Shown: positions 1 through 11,440 of the stretch, piece after piece
Layout: every line of letters starts with the position of its first letter
How positions within the stretch are numbered: the stretch's first letter is position 1
From: Chondrosia reniformis
Taxonomy: Eukaryota > Porifera > Demospongiae > Chondrillida > Chondrillidae
NCBI GenBank assembly: GCA_947172415.1
Contig: OX359191.1
Coordinates: 8,541,130 to 8,605,129, forward strand
Length of the DNA stretch: 64,000 bases
Reading direction: 5' to 3'
Program-made: the position numbers and the translations under genes
The notes under the pieces: generated by a model
Seen by the model: only the letters and a program-made list of their open reading frames with translations
The model's database searches: none
What the model was told of the DNA's origin: nothing

Positions 1-2650
1 TACGTACATATAAAGACAATAACTTCATTACTACATACTTCTAAGGAAATGAAACATGTGGACGTACACTACTGACTGCTACATTAGTTATGTAGGTCTC
101 TCTAAGCCACTCCCAGTACATGTGGCACTCACCATTAATGGCAGCTTCCTTCTTCTTGAGTTCTTTGTATTTAATGCTCCTCTCAGACTGATGTTCCTCG
201 AGGTCGTTTTCCAGTTGTTGTATTTCGTCATTAACCCTCTCCAGCTTCTCATACATATCTTGAGTTCTGAAAGGAGAGGGCAAGAAAGTCATACACTGTG
301 CAAAATGTACATACAATCTTCACATCTTCACCATCATCTTGATCAGACCTGAACTATATATGTACATATATACATATACGTACATATATTTATAAACTGT
401 ATACAGTAACCAAAATGTTAACTAAAAGTACTTCAACATTTGTAATACATGATGAGTGCCCACTGGACCTACTGTCTTTCTAGACTGGCAATCTCCTGGT
501 TGTCCTCCTTGACTTGTTTGAGGAGTCTGTCCTTCTCATCTTGAGGAGTTTCCTGATCTTTCTGTCTCCATTGGTCTCTTCTGGACAAAGCATCTGCCAA
601 CTCCTTGTGCAGTTTCACTACAAACATGGACAGTACACCACTCAGCCTATAAATACTGTCATTACTCACTTCTGAGGGAGCAGATGTCAGTTGATACATG
701 TACTACTAACCTGCTTCCTGTTTGATCTCTGATTGTGCAACTTCATCTTCCAACGCCTTGACTTTAGAGTTGAGCTTCTCTAGTTGCTTCTCTTTGCTCT
801 CCAGCTCCTTCTTCAGTGAGGAATTCTCAGATTTCAAAAAAGTATATTTCTCTTTAGATTGGTCATCCTGTAAAAGACACAAGTTACACACGCACTTTAG
901 AATAAAAGGTGGTGTAATGTGTGAATGAGGAAGACCCTATAATAAGGGCTTATACGGCAGTGGGTACACTCCAGAGGCAATCCGATATGAAGATGCAACA
1001 TTTCCTTCAAATGAGGTCACTCTAGAAGTATGTATACCATTTTATTGATAATGTTTTCAGCAATTTCTTCATGGTGTGCTATTTCTGCCACAATTCTCTT
1101 TATTTCTTCCTCTTTCCTGCACCACACAACAGGAACAAGGACGTTAAGTCCAAAACATTAGTCACACAGTAAGGATCAAGTTTAACAGTTATGACAACTT
1201 ACTGAGATTTTTCTGTGAAGAGGTTGTCACATTTCTGTGACTCTAAATCATTTCGTCTAGCTAACTGTAAGTAGATATCCATAAGTACAGGAAGTGCATA
1301 TTAAGTACAGAAAGTGCATATTAAGTACAGGAAGTGCTCCAAACTCACAGCAGAAGCCTCAGCTTGGATCTCTGTCACATCAACATCAGTGTTCACCTTA
1401 TCCATCATCTAACAGAACAATTAGCATCACGTGACTATATAGCTGTAGGTCCACAGGAAGTACAATATCACGTGATTATATAGCTGTAGGTTCACAGGAA
1501 GTACAATATCACGTGACTATATAGCTGTAGGTCCACAGGAAGTACAATATCACGTGACTATATAGCTGTAGGTCCACAGGAAGTACAATATCACGTGACT
1601 ATATAGCTGTAGGTTCACAGGAAGTACAATATTACGTGACTATATAGCTGTAGGTCCACAGGAAGTACAATATCACGTGACTATATAGCTATTTAGTCAT
1701 GTGATATTGTACTTCCTGTGGACCTACAGCAATATCATGTGACTACAATATTGATAGAGTGCAGATCTCAAACTGTTTGCCACTCACAATGTTGTAATCG
1801 CTTAGTTTCTTTCTCAGCTCATCAATTTCAGAAGCAAGACTCTGGGCTCTAGTATGGTACAAATGGGAATGAGGACATTGACTTCACTAGTATGGTACAA
1901 ATGGGAATGAGGACATTGATTTTACTAGTATGGTACAAATGGGAATGAGGACATTGATTTTACTAGCACAAGAAATCCATTTGCTTTATAATTTACTTCT
2001 TTTCATAAGTTAGATAAGTTGCATTTTCTTGATCTTGAAGATCAGCTTCTTTGCTCAGTCGTGTAATCTCGCTATTAAGTTCCTGAATTTTTGATCGCAA
2101 CTGTCCAAGGTAGAAGGTCTTGTCCAAAACCTGCCTCTGAGGCCCTACAAATGTACATACACACATGCACACATACATCCATCAGTTACGAACGAGAATT
2201 GGGCTTCCCGAACATACGTACCTCTAACTCCAGTCTTCATTCCAGCCACGCCATGCTGGGTGATTGGGCGATCAGCTACTCTCAGTTGGGAATTTAGAGC
2301 TTACAAGAGGAATAGAAGGAACAGTCATTAATGATACTCTGTCAGAATTGAACAACGAACCTCCCTGAGCTGCCAAATTCCCCGCTTTTGAGCCAGGTCT
2401 GAAACCTGCGATATGAGAGAAATCTCAGTCAACTTGACTGTACAGGCAGAAGTGAAGTGTTAATTATCTCACCTGTTCCCAACCGCTGCTGAACAGAAGG
2501 AGGAATCGTCCTTGAACCAGTTGGAGGACGTCTGGCTGCACACCTACAGTGATAAGAAGGATTGCTTAGTAAATTTGAAGATAACAGAACTACTGAGTGA
2601 CCGACATTTTGTTTCTTGGTTGTCATGGAAATTCTTCCTCGGGGCCGCAT
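1..2650 (-). CDS. IFT74: Intraflagellar transport protein IFT74 (5' part, runs off left edge)
   Basis: IFT74 is a core IFT-B subunit that pairs with IFT81 and carries cargo along cilia. Eleven exons can be placed: 2473-2650, 2361-2405, 2222-2299, 1997-2144, 1788-1848, 1349-1408, 1203-1264, 1038-1116, 711-867, 473-617 and 133-266, with GT/AG borders and consistent phases. The N-terminus is basic and Pro/Gly-rich, as in the family. IFT74-specific blocks are VADRPITQHGVAGMKTG, GPQRQVLDKTFYLGQLRSKI, LLKQVKEDNQEIASLERQ and NDLEEHQSERSIKYKELKKK. After residue 110 or so it is almost entirely coiled coil. The C-terminal part lies outside the window. The start at 2650 is the first Met of the open exon, and a Met nine codons in is an alternative. 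Family identity is secure; the exact start is less so. Confidence 0.93.
1288..1740. repeat. 41-bp tandem repeat in IFT74 introns, with an inverted terminal copy
   Basis: About six copies of a roughly 41-bp unit (CACGTGACTATATAGCTGTA followed by GGTCCACAGGAAGTACAATAT) fill 1425-1690, just upstream of IFT74 exon 1349-1408 on the minus strand. An inverted copy at about 1693-1735 would fold back on the array. A shorter GTACAGGAAGTGCATATTAA repeat lies at about 1288-1345. Each unit holds a CACGTG E-box palindrome, so the array is a cluster of potential bHLH sites. Confidence 0.85.
1845..1970. repeat. Tandem repeat overlapping an IFT74 splice acceptor
   Basis: About three copies of a 38-bp unit beginning CTAGTATGGTACAAATGGGA abut the 5' edge of IFT74 exon 1788-1848. 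Read on the minus strand, each copy regenerates the same TACTAG acceptor-like end. Confidence 0.8.
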
Positions 2651-2750
2651 ATCCCGTCCCTTACTAGTGTTAAAAGAGGCAATGCTCTCGTAATCTTTCG
2701 GAAGCTAAAGCTAATCTAACCCATAATGACGAACACGTGATTTCTAGATT
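2651..2750. promoter_or_regulatory. Divergent IFT74/SLC25A11 promoter region
   Basis: Only 100 bp separates the start codons of IFT74 (-) and SLC25A11 (+), so both 5' UTRs and any core promoter must lie in or beside this gap. I see no TATA box. The promoter role is inferred from geometry. Confidence 0.6.
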
Positions 2751-4988
2751 ATGAGTACTTCATCGCAGAAGATTCCCAAGGGAGCCAACTTCTTGTTGGG
2801 AGGTTTAGCAGGGTAGGAAACTAGTGTGTGTTATGTGTGTTAGTAGATGAACTGGCTTTTGAAAGAGGTTCCCATCTGCGACCTAGCATGGGCGCCACTT
2901 CTGTGGTGCAGCCCCTGGATCTGGTGAAGACAAGAATGCAGTTGGCGGGGGAGGGCGCGCGAGTGGTACGCAGGAACACCCTTAGCACGCTCTACGGAGT
3001 AATGAGAAATGAGGGACTTCTAGCCGTATACACCGGGTGAGTATTGAGTTACTTGACATGTGTGTAGCTGCTGGTCCTTCCAGAGTGTACATTAGTGCTG
3101 CTAGCTCTTGTATTATGAATGTATCTCATTGTACTCTGCAAGAGATGTCACATGAAGAGAGTATGGCTCATTTTAAGATCCCTTTTAGTATTAATTACAT
3201 TGAGGGCTGAAATACATTTAATATGAATGAGACTAATTGGTCAGTTTACAGATGTCACCTCCTTGTATTCAACATGTCTACCATCCAGCTTATCGGCAGC
3301 TCTTCTAAGGCAAGCGACTTACACTACTACAAGACTTGGAGTGTATTCATCCATCTTTGACATGTACCAAAAGTGAGTCATGTACACTCGGCTCAAAGCC
3401 TTTTTGTGTCAATTGGCACAAGCAGTTTAATAGATACTACATAGGAACCATATATTTTGTATTATTATATCATACAATGTGTGTACTCTGTCACTGAGCT
3501 GTGCCAGGCTCCTCCATGTGTTGATGAAGGTATCACTGCATCCTATAGGAAATACTTGCAGAAATTGATAATTTTGACATCCTGAGATTTTCTTTTAATT
3601 ATGCATGAGCAGTACTTCCTCCATTGACATGTGCTTCCCTAATTCTTATTGTATATGACATATGCTCACTTTTCAGCAAAACAGGCAGTCCTCCAAATCT
3701 GTTTGGCAAAATGAGTATAGCTGTGTTGGCAGGAGCTACTGGTGCCTTTGTTGGTACACCGGCAGAAATATCACTAATAAGAATGACCTCGGATGGAAGG
3801 TAAGCACCAGAAATGTTGCATATCCACATCCACCACACATCTGTTTGTCCACCCATCCACCAATCCACCCATCCATCCATTCACCCATCCATTCACCCAC
3901 CCATCCACCAATCCATCCATCCATCCATCCATCCATTCACCCATTCATCCATCCATCCACCAATCCACCCATCCACCCATCCATCCACCCATTCACCCAT
4001 CCATCCACCAATCCACCAATCCACCAATCCCCCATCTATAGGTTACCAGTAGAGCAGAGGAGAGGGTATTCTAATGTGTTTAATGCTTTAGTGAGGATAA
4101 CCAGAGAGGAGGGAGTGTTGACACTTTGGAGAGTGAGTCTGTATAGCAAGTATAATGACTGCCTACATTTATCCAAAGTATGTATATGAATGTAGGGTTG
4201 TGGTCCCACCATTGTCAGAGCTATGGTTGTCAATGTTGCACAGCTAGCCTCGTATTCTCAAGCTAAACAAATGTTACTGGCATCAGGTACATCCATCCAT
4301 CCATCCATCCATCCATCCATCCATCCATCCACCCATCCATCCACCCATCCATCCACCCATCCATCCACCCATCCATCCACCCATCCATCCACCCATCCAT
4401 CCATCCATCCACCCATCCATCCACCAATCTGCCCCATCTATTCACTGTAGATCACTTTAAGGATGATATAAAGTGTCACTTTACTGCTAGTATGATTAGC
4501 GGGTTTATCACGACTGTGGCTTCCATGCCAGTTGATATAGCAAAGACAAGAATACAGAGCATGAAGATGGTAGAGGGAAGACCAGAGTATAGAGGAACAT
4601 TTGTAAGTTAAGTGAACTTTAGTCCCACCCAATTGGCTCATTGTGCTCCTCAGGAGACGTAAGTGGGTGAGATAAAATCCAGAGTCAAATGGTGTTATAT
4701 CAAAGTTTCAAGATTAGTTGTAGATCTCCTATTTTTAAGTAGGACCAAACTAGAAAACAACACAACAAATTCAAACAGATTTGGTTGTATCATTATTTAC
4801 TTGCTTGACCTTCACTTTGCACGTTCCCTGATGTTTAGGATGTTCTGATAAGGGTGTCCCAAAATGAAGGGATCTTCAGTTTGTGGAAGGGATTTACCCC
4901 TTATTATGCAAGAGTAGGGCCTCACACAGTGTTAACTTTTATTGCATTGGAACAACTCAAGAAACTCTATCTAAACTTTATGACCTAA
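2751..4988 (+). CDS. SLC25A11: Mitochondrial 2-oxoglutarate/malate carrier
   Basis: Inner-membrane antiporter of the malate-aspartate shuttle, exchanging 2-oxoglutarate for malate. Eight exons (2751-2812, 2887-3036, 3289-3372, 3677-3799, 4042-4132, 4196-4286, 4451-4602, 4839-4988) give 300 residues, the normal family length. The three carrier repeats show [24 protein letters not shown] and [13 protein letters not shown] signature loops, each P-x-[DE]-x-x-[KR]. The second signature with an Asp-Gly-Arg after the Met-Thr is characteristic of the oxoglutarate carrier, as is the ending [11 protein letters not shown]. Two introns (3800-4041 and 4287-4450) are filled with CATC repeats but their splice sites are intact. 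It is head-to-head with IFT74. Confidence 0.93.
3835..4440. repeat. CATC-rich microsatellite blocks in two SLC25A11 introns
   Basis: Long imperfect runs of (CATC)n with CACC and CAAT variants occupy 3835-4035 and 4290-4435. Each block starts a few bases after a splice donor and ends just before the next acceptor, nearly filling its intron. The long Ser-Ile-His-Pro open frames here are repeat translations. Confidence 0.95.
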
Positions 4989-5351
4989 AATAGACGAGTA
5001 ATATATAACTAATAATTATTATTATATTATTTTATGAAATTGACAACATGTAAAAGAGCCAGTATGCATGGAAAGTGTTATTTTCTTATTTATCTAATGA
5101 ATCTCATTGTGGATTTCCAACTACATTTACAGTAGTATACAGGTTGGTCAACTCTCTCTCTCTCTTTCTCTCTCTCAGTGGAGTATTAGCTTGCTTACAG
5201 TCTTGTAGCCATCCTAGCACCCAAGTCTGTCTGATATATGTATGAATGTCCCAATGATTTATAGCATGTAATATCACCACTGAAACTAAATGTAGTAAAA
5301 ATGAATGCGACAGAAATAAAAATTACAAGTATAGACAAAGTAGTTGATTCC
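4989..5351. other. Intergenic gap between SLC25A11 and SRRD 3' ends
   Basis: This 363-bp AT-rich gap lies between converging genes. It has a short CTCTCT run near 5153-5176. AATAAA-type signals occur on the plus strand (around 5313), but I cannot assign a poly(A) site to either gene with confidence. No coding sequence is seen. Confidence 0.6.
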
Positions 5352-6766
5352 TCAAGTCACTATAGTTTCGGGGTCATTGGGATCTACTGTTGGCTCATCT
5401 GTTATCTCCCACTGCTCCACTGGACAGTCTCTAAGAGCTACTTCTGAGCAGAAGTGAAGAGCTGTGTCATTAAAGACATCTTTAAACTTGAAACTGTTTC
5501 GAAATGGAATTTCTGATATCAAACCCTGGACCTACAATACGTCAAAAGAACACATTCACAAGTAACCATAGTAACAGTTTCTTATTATTAACCTTGTACA
5601 TATACAAAGCTGTAGTTTTCAAATTCCTCTCAGTGTATCTGAATAATTAAAGGATGCAAAATTAATATGTGTACATATATATGTGACTTTCAAAGACCAA
5701 ATAGAGATTTGAGGGGTAATGTACTAATGTGGTGATACCTGAAAGTGTATGATGAAAATGGATTGCCAATAATTACAACGTTTCTCAGTTGCCATGGTGA
5801 CCAATTTGCCCAGAGAAGGTTGTTGTACATGGTAAGACTGCAGTGAATCATGTAAAACAGTGTTAATCTGGAGACAGAACGTTTACAAACTTCATTCTTT
5901 TCCATACGTTTACAATCAAAGGATTCAATCAAGGTCAGTTCATCTTCCCTGAGCAGTGGATCAAACACCTCCACCTCACCCACCTGCAGAGGGGATAGCA
6001 ACAGACAACCATATAAGGACCACAGGAGTTAACTAGTCATAAGGCAGTAGGAAAAATTGTACATCCTCTGCTTTTCAGTAAGTTCAGTGGCGGATCAGGG
6101 GGAGTGGCCCCCTTTAGGAATCCACTGAAGTTATGCCATACAGGATTTTATTCAACAAGAATATCAGTAGTTCTGCAAGTAAGAACTGATTTGCTTCAAA
6201 AATAAAATACTTTAGAATCTTTGTCTTTGTACTCAAAGTTCTTTTAGCTAGGTGATAGGGAATGTTGAACTCACTTTGAGTTTCTCCTTTAACAGAATTA
6301 AGAGGGCAAACTGATATTGAGCATCTGAACTGGACGCAACGCTTCCTATTCCATAGCACACAATATCCTTCTCACATTCAGTTGATCTAATCTTTGGACA
6401 CTTGGACATGCAATCTATTGCGTGCGCAACATTGGAAAGAGACACTTATAGACGGAAGTTTAACTTATAAAAATGTCAATTTATATACATTTACATTTTA
6501 TTTGTATGACAAATGTACACTTAAGAATGTCTCAATAGGAGGACAATAAATTTTAGACCAATATCTACGTTTAGTCCTCAATTACCTAGAAACTCTTCTG
6601 TAAAGGAGTCATTTCGCAACTCTTCTAATTTCCGAACAATACATGATCGATCTATTGCTGTAGAGGTACGACACTGCGAAAGTGCTACTACTCTTTGGGT
6701 TGAGAAACGTTCTGACTTCTTTTTAGAACGTTTACCTTTCACCAGAATGAATCCATCGTCTTCCAT
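5352..6766 (-). CDS. SRRD: SRR1-like domain protein
   Basis: Animal homologue of plant SRR1, a conserved protein linked in the literature to clock function and haem metabolism; its biochemical role is unsettled. Five exons (6586-6766, 6275-6444, 5739-5983, 5593-5638, 5352-5531) give 273 residues. The SRR1 core is visible: DIVCYGIGSVASSSDAQYQF, then EVEVFDPLLREDELTLIESF, then LTLFYMIHCSLTMYNNLLWA and NVVIIGNPFSSYT. The C-terminal FNDTALHF followed by an acidic WEITDEP tail also matches animal SRRD. The N-terminus is Lys/Arg-rich (KGKRSKKKSERF). The start is the first Met of the first exon. Confidence 0.9.
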
Positions 6767-7116
6767 GGGGTCGAGTTATGATAGAGGCCGTGCATGACTT
6801 AATTTAATCGATACATAATGTATGATCGAAATATATATCGATCACTAAGACAGCTACTAGGAAGCATGCAAAGTTTGTGTATGCATGGTGAGAGATAGGG
6901 CAAATATTAACTTTCTACAAATTTCAGAGCTATACATAAGGTGTCAGATAAAATAAATCATACTATTCGAACTAGAAACTATAAAATGAAGATATAGAAG
7001 AGATTGTTAATTTAAAAACGTACATATTCAAATAGCTCTCAGTCTGAAGTAAATTTACAGCCATAGGCAATTAATATCAATGATTTATATAATATAGTGT
7101 ATATATAGTTCAGTCT
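6767..7116. other. Intergenic region upstream of SRRD
   Basis: This 350-bp AT-rich stretch between the SRRD start and the 3' end of the SAM-domain gene should hold the SRRD promoter. I see no ORF, RNA gene or clear repeat. Confidence 0.5.
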
Positions 7117-7533
7117 TTAATATACAGTACTTCCTTTAGTAGTGCTCATATCCTCCAGCAGCATTCCTAATTTATTGCGTCGCTCAAGAGATATGCTTCT
7201 TTTATAGTTGGGATCTTCTTGCTTTAGAAGCTTCCGGATTTCTTCTGCTATGGGTCTTATGTGTTTCCAGTCAGTCACTCCAATCTTGGGCAGCGATGAA
7301 GCGTCTATACAAATGAGTCTTCTTCCATTTATTAAGTTGGATAGAAAACATTCCTGGAGCAAGGAAGAGCAGATACGTACTGACTGGTAGTGCTAAGGGA
7401 TGTCAGTCGGGAGGGATATTCAGATAAAACTTACTTTGTACTGCGGGTAGCCAATGGTCCCAATCCAGTTAGCTACTTCATTTTCACTCCATTGCACACA
7501 CTCGGGAGGTGTTGGGATTTCAGTAGCGGCCAT
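7117..7533 (-). CDS. Small SAM-domain protein, SAMD15-like
   Basis: Two exons (7435-7533 and 7117-7353, phase 0 junction after YPQYK) encode 111 residues that are almost all one sterile alpha motif. Visible features are WSENEVANWIGTIGYPQYKE, FLSNLINGRRLICIDASSLP, KIGVTDWKHIRPIAEEIRKL and a trailing DPNYKRSISLERRNKLGMLL. The order YPQYKECF, then INGR(R/K)LI, then KRSISL matches the C-terminal SAM region of vertebrate SAMD15, which is much longer, so this is a domain-only relative. SAM domains usually mediate protein oligomerisation; the partner is unknown. The start Met is preceded by the ATGGC-type element seen at several genes in this window. Confidence 0.8.
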
Positions 7534-8102
7534 TTTCTGTCGCCATAGTGATGTATTATCACACAAAACATAATACACATAATACGCAGTGGCTATAGAG
7601 TACCGGTGTCATGGTAAAATAGGTCCCCCCAAAAGTGGGGCCCCCAGGCCCTAATCTACCAGTGGTATGGGGCCCCAGGGGGCCTAATATACCAGTGAAA
7701 GAGGGCCCCTCCTGCATGTACGTAGTAGTACATAGTAGGTACATATATAGTACTTGCAGGATAATAATTATGTATGTTCAGATTATAATTGCATTGAGCT
7801 GTGCAAAGGCTATGATGATAAACAAAATATTCACTGGAATATATTATGCCAAACCAAGTGATCGCAGTCTAATCTTGGAAGTCCTATTAAAAATATATCA
7901 GCTTTTAAAGCAGTAACTGTTTCAAGTAAAAAGTGTGTTATTATTATTATAACATTATTACAGGCTGGTTAACTATAAAATAATCATAAGAGGGTTTATA
8001 AAAAGGGAGAAGGGTAGAAAAAATATTATTACATCTCTATTTGCAATTTAAAATGAAAAACACTCGTAAAGTGTAAATTGCTCTGAAACAAGTTTCCAAT
8101 TG
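7534..8102. other. Intergenic region with GC-rich palindromic repeat
   Basis: The 570 bp between the C1q-gene stop and the SAMD15-like start include a GC-rich patch at 7622-7710 with repeated GGGCCC/GGGGCC blocks separated by TAAT(C/A)TACCAGTG. This is unlike the AT-rich surroundings and can form hairpins. The Gly-Pro-Pro-like translation is a by-product. Nothing else is recognised. Confidence 0.55.
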
Positions 8103-11100
8103 TTAATTGACTTTGTTTCCGGAAAAGACCACACGGTGAACTTTCACATTCAACAGAGTTTGATTCAGTACAATAACAGACACGTACTGCCCCCTCTGAG
8201 CATGGAGATAAAAGCAGCAATAATATTATAAGCATTGTATATATGTATGCATATATTATATATGTATAAAGAATTATAAGTACAAAAATATGTTATGCAA
8301 GAGTACACATAAATTCAATATATAAAATGGTAAAAACGTTACCTTTAGTTTCATTAATCCTGATAGAGTTTGTGAGAAAGGTGCCAAATCAGATATTGAA
8401 TGTACACTTAAAGTCCTGTAACAAACAAAGAGTTAAAAATGCATGGACAAGAGCATTAATGGGAATCCACAAGCATGTGTATCTAAACATTTGTAAAGTA
8501 TCAAATCATCTTACGTACTCCTTCAGTCCATTCTTCCTTTCTACAGCAATGTATGAGATAATTGCAGCACCACTGGTATCGTCAACTAAACCTCTTAGTG
8601 TTAGCATAACCAAGAGATCAAATCTATAAATTCCATCTTCTGGAACAGTGAAGCGACCAGTTGTTAAATCAAAATGATTTCCTTCATTGAAAAACCCATC
8701 TAATATCTATACATGAATAAAATATAAATAAAGACTAAATACAAAAAATACAAAATTTATGTATCTGTAAAAATGTACATATAGGCTGCTATTGCATAAA
8801 ATACATGTATAGTTTTAGTGATAATTAAACCACAACTATTCAACCAAGAGAAGCAAGGAGGCACTATTGATCTAAAGTATCTGCTGGCCGACTACTACTT
8901 TGCATGTAATATTATACAGGTTACTTATACTTACTGTGTAATTAGAAACCTCATATCCAGTAGCACTGCCTCCATGTATAATTGAAAGAGCTTCTAAATC
9001 CTCTCTGATCACCTTGAAGCCAATAAAGTTATTACAGTTCACAGGCTCAGGTAGAGCACTACCATCTGCTGATAAAATCTGTGAAAAAAGCTCAGTAAAG
9101 TGAATAAGGATCAGAGATCTAAAAGTTTTATTCAATTAATTTTCATAGCTTAAGCATCACATACTATTTATACCTCTTCGGGTCAAACTGAAGTGTGCCT
9201 TTATGGCTTCCTATAAATTTTCAACATGTCACTAATTTTGTTATTAACAAAAGCCAGAAGAATGAAATGTGTGGCATGTTTTACACATTCTTGTTTAATG
9301 ACATTGGAATGACAAGCATTTTAGGTGGAAGACATTGTAGCCAAGTGGTGTCATTATGAGATCATAGGAATAATATCTGTACAGAGTGGAGTATCATTTC
9401 CATGTCCATATATACTAACATCCGATGAAGCTCCCATCTCCTTGAGGTATCTGTACACCATCTTACGGACAGTTGCTCTCAGTCGTGGTACAGGAGACGA
9501 AGGACCAGGTGGACCAGCAGGACCAGTGGGACCTCTCTCTCCAGGTGGACCAGGTGGACCGGCCTATATATACGTACAAGCAAAGACAACAGAGACTAAG
9601 TGTCTGCTATCAAGATTTCGTCAATCTGTCTATAATAATAGATATTATATAGCTTCAATACATAGGTTGCTGAGCAGTATCTGTAGTTAAGTAAATCAAC
9701 TCAGACTACTGTTTTCAACTTGCATGGTGATGGGTTCAAAAACATGTTGTTACTGTATACACACATACAAGTCCTTGGTTACAAAAGACAGAATCAATAT
9801 ACAGGTGTCTTATTGATTGTAACCCAATAGCTAATGCTCTCCCAGGAGTCTGGGCTTCCTTCTCCCCCTTAGAACTCAGTTTACACTATAACCAGGTAGC
9901 ATAGCAATAGTCAGTGACACAATAACAAGTTCATTTAGCAGAAAATGTATGATATGTAGGACGTGTGCACTTAACATGTACTGTTTACAGTTTGTTATTG
10001 TGAAGCTTTGGTCTTATTGACTATCATAATTGTTGCAAGTTGGTGATTGGAATGTATTGAAGACCTGTACCCATTGGAAAAGTGTTATATACATAACCGA
10101 TTTAGTATGTAAAGCTTGGTGTTTCACTTTAACAGTCCTACTAGTTCAAGTACCACAGATATGAAATAGTAAGTAATTAGGAATTCGAAGGCTATACTGA
10201 CTGTTTTGTAATTAAGGATATATATATATACGACAATATCTATAGCCTAAATGGTCCTATACAATAATATTACCACTCAATTTTGGATACATATAAAAGC
10301 TAAAAATGTAATAGGGAAGCTTTTATGCCAAACCTACTTAGAGAGTACTACCATGCTCTCTGATAATGGGACACTATATAGGAAACAGGAATTACTAACT
10401 AACAATTGAAGGTTGTCCAGTTAAGCTTAGTCTTTTCAAAAGTTGAACTTATTTCTTTTGATTCAATTTAAAAACATGTTTCTGACTGACTAATAAATCA
10501 TTGAACCTATTAATGGTTGGTCTCTCTGGCTTCCTTAACTTGATATGCATTTAGCTGCATGTACAGTGGACTAAGAGGAATATATATACTTATAGGCAGT
10601 TCTGGTGTTTGAAGAAATATAAAATTGTTGAGGTGCTTTAATAGGACTTGCTTGAGCCAGATGGTCTGAGTGAATGGCTTCAAAAAAATCTCAAGCATGC
10701 AAGGAATACCTCCAAATCTCAAGCAAGCAGAAAACACATTATCATAATGAAATACAATGCCATCTATCATCAAAACATTTCAGTAATTGAGAGATTAAAA
10801 ATGCCATAGCATGTTGAATCAATTTTGAAAGAGACCTTCATGGTTGAAACTCCTGATTATTATTTATTGATTCATTTCTGGCGTATAAATTGTTCATTTA
10901 GTGCAATTGAGGGACATAACAATGAACAATATTACAGGAAATCTCCTTTACTTTTGCGATATATTATACACATTACAAACTAAATAGATGTGATACACTG
11001 AATGTTAGATATATGGTGTATAACAGCTTATAGCTGAACAGTCCATGAATCAAAGGAGGGCAATGTTTTAAAATGCCAAGTGTAAGTATGTAAAATGGTG

Positions 11101-11440
11101 TTTTGGAATGGTCCCCAGTTTGATTAGGTTCGGACTAAAGTATAAAAATGCAATGTGTAGCTGCTACTAACACACAGAACTACTATCACAGTGAGATCAC
11201 AGAATCTTCAAAATCTTAACAGCATTTTTGTGACATATGTACGTACATACAAGAAGTAGACAGAGAGAGTCCTGGTTTGGTAAGGTAATTCAGACTTACT
11301 GGTCCCTGGTAGCACAAATCTGGATTCTCTGAACAATCTATTATATCAGTTCTATTTAGTGCTAAACTGTTAGCTTTGTGTATGATAAAGAGCAGCGTTA
11401 ATAGAGCAGCAGTGATCATGATACGTCCTTGGGGATACAT
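8103..11440 (-). CDS. Secreted short-chain collagen with C1q/TNF-like domain
   Basis: Six exons (11300-11440, 9420-9563, 8935-9078, 8519-8706, 8343-8415, 8103-8195) join in frame to 260 residues. Residues 1 to about 24 form a signal peptide (ITAALLTLLFIIHKANS). A short spacer has two Cys (IIDCSENPDLCYQ). Residues 49-69 are seven Gly-X-Y triplets (GPPGPPGERGPTGPAGPPGP). From about residue 96 comes a C1q-like jelly-roll domain with NEGNHFDLTTGRFTVPEDGI and YRFDLLVML, ending VHRVVFSGNKVN. The last junction matters: CAG|AGG GGG at 8195 continues the C1q fold, whereas the Met-started frame over the same bases looks like a false signal peptide. C1q/TNF proteins form trimers and act as extracellular pattern-binding or signalling molecules. 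One donor (8518, GTACGT) is chosen by phase. Confidence 0.82.
9564..11299 (-). other. First intron of the C1q-like gene
   Basis: This 1.7-kb AT-rich stretch separates the signal-peptide exon from the collagen exon. No convincing coding exon, RNA gene or repeat is seen. The open frames are short and lack codon structure. Confidence 0.6.

Noticed and set aside
3662..4450. Open frames rich in Ser-Ile-His-Pro or Met-Asp-Gly-Trp on both strands
   Set aside because: They are translations of CATC repeats inside SLC25A11 introns; real exons lie on either side with matching phases.
7559..7744. Gly-Pro-rich translation suggesting a collagen fragment
   Set aside because: Glycine does not keep a strict three-residue period in any frame, and the signal comes from GGGCCC-type palindromes.
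8029..8235. Met-started 68-codon frame on the minus strand with a hydrophobic start and several Cys, resembling a small secreted Cys-rich peptide
   Set aside because: The hydrophobic start is the pyrimidine tract of a splice acceptor. Another frame of the same bases continues the C1q domain in phase (RGQYVSVIVLNQTLL to FSGNKVN).
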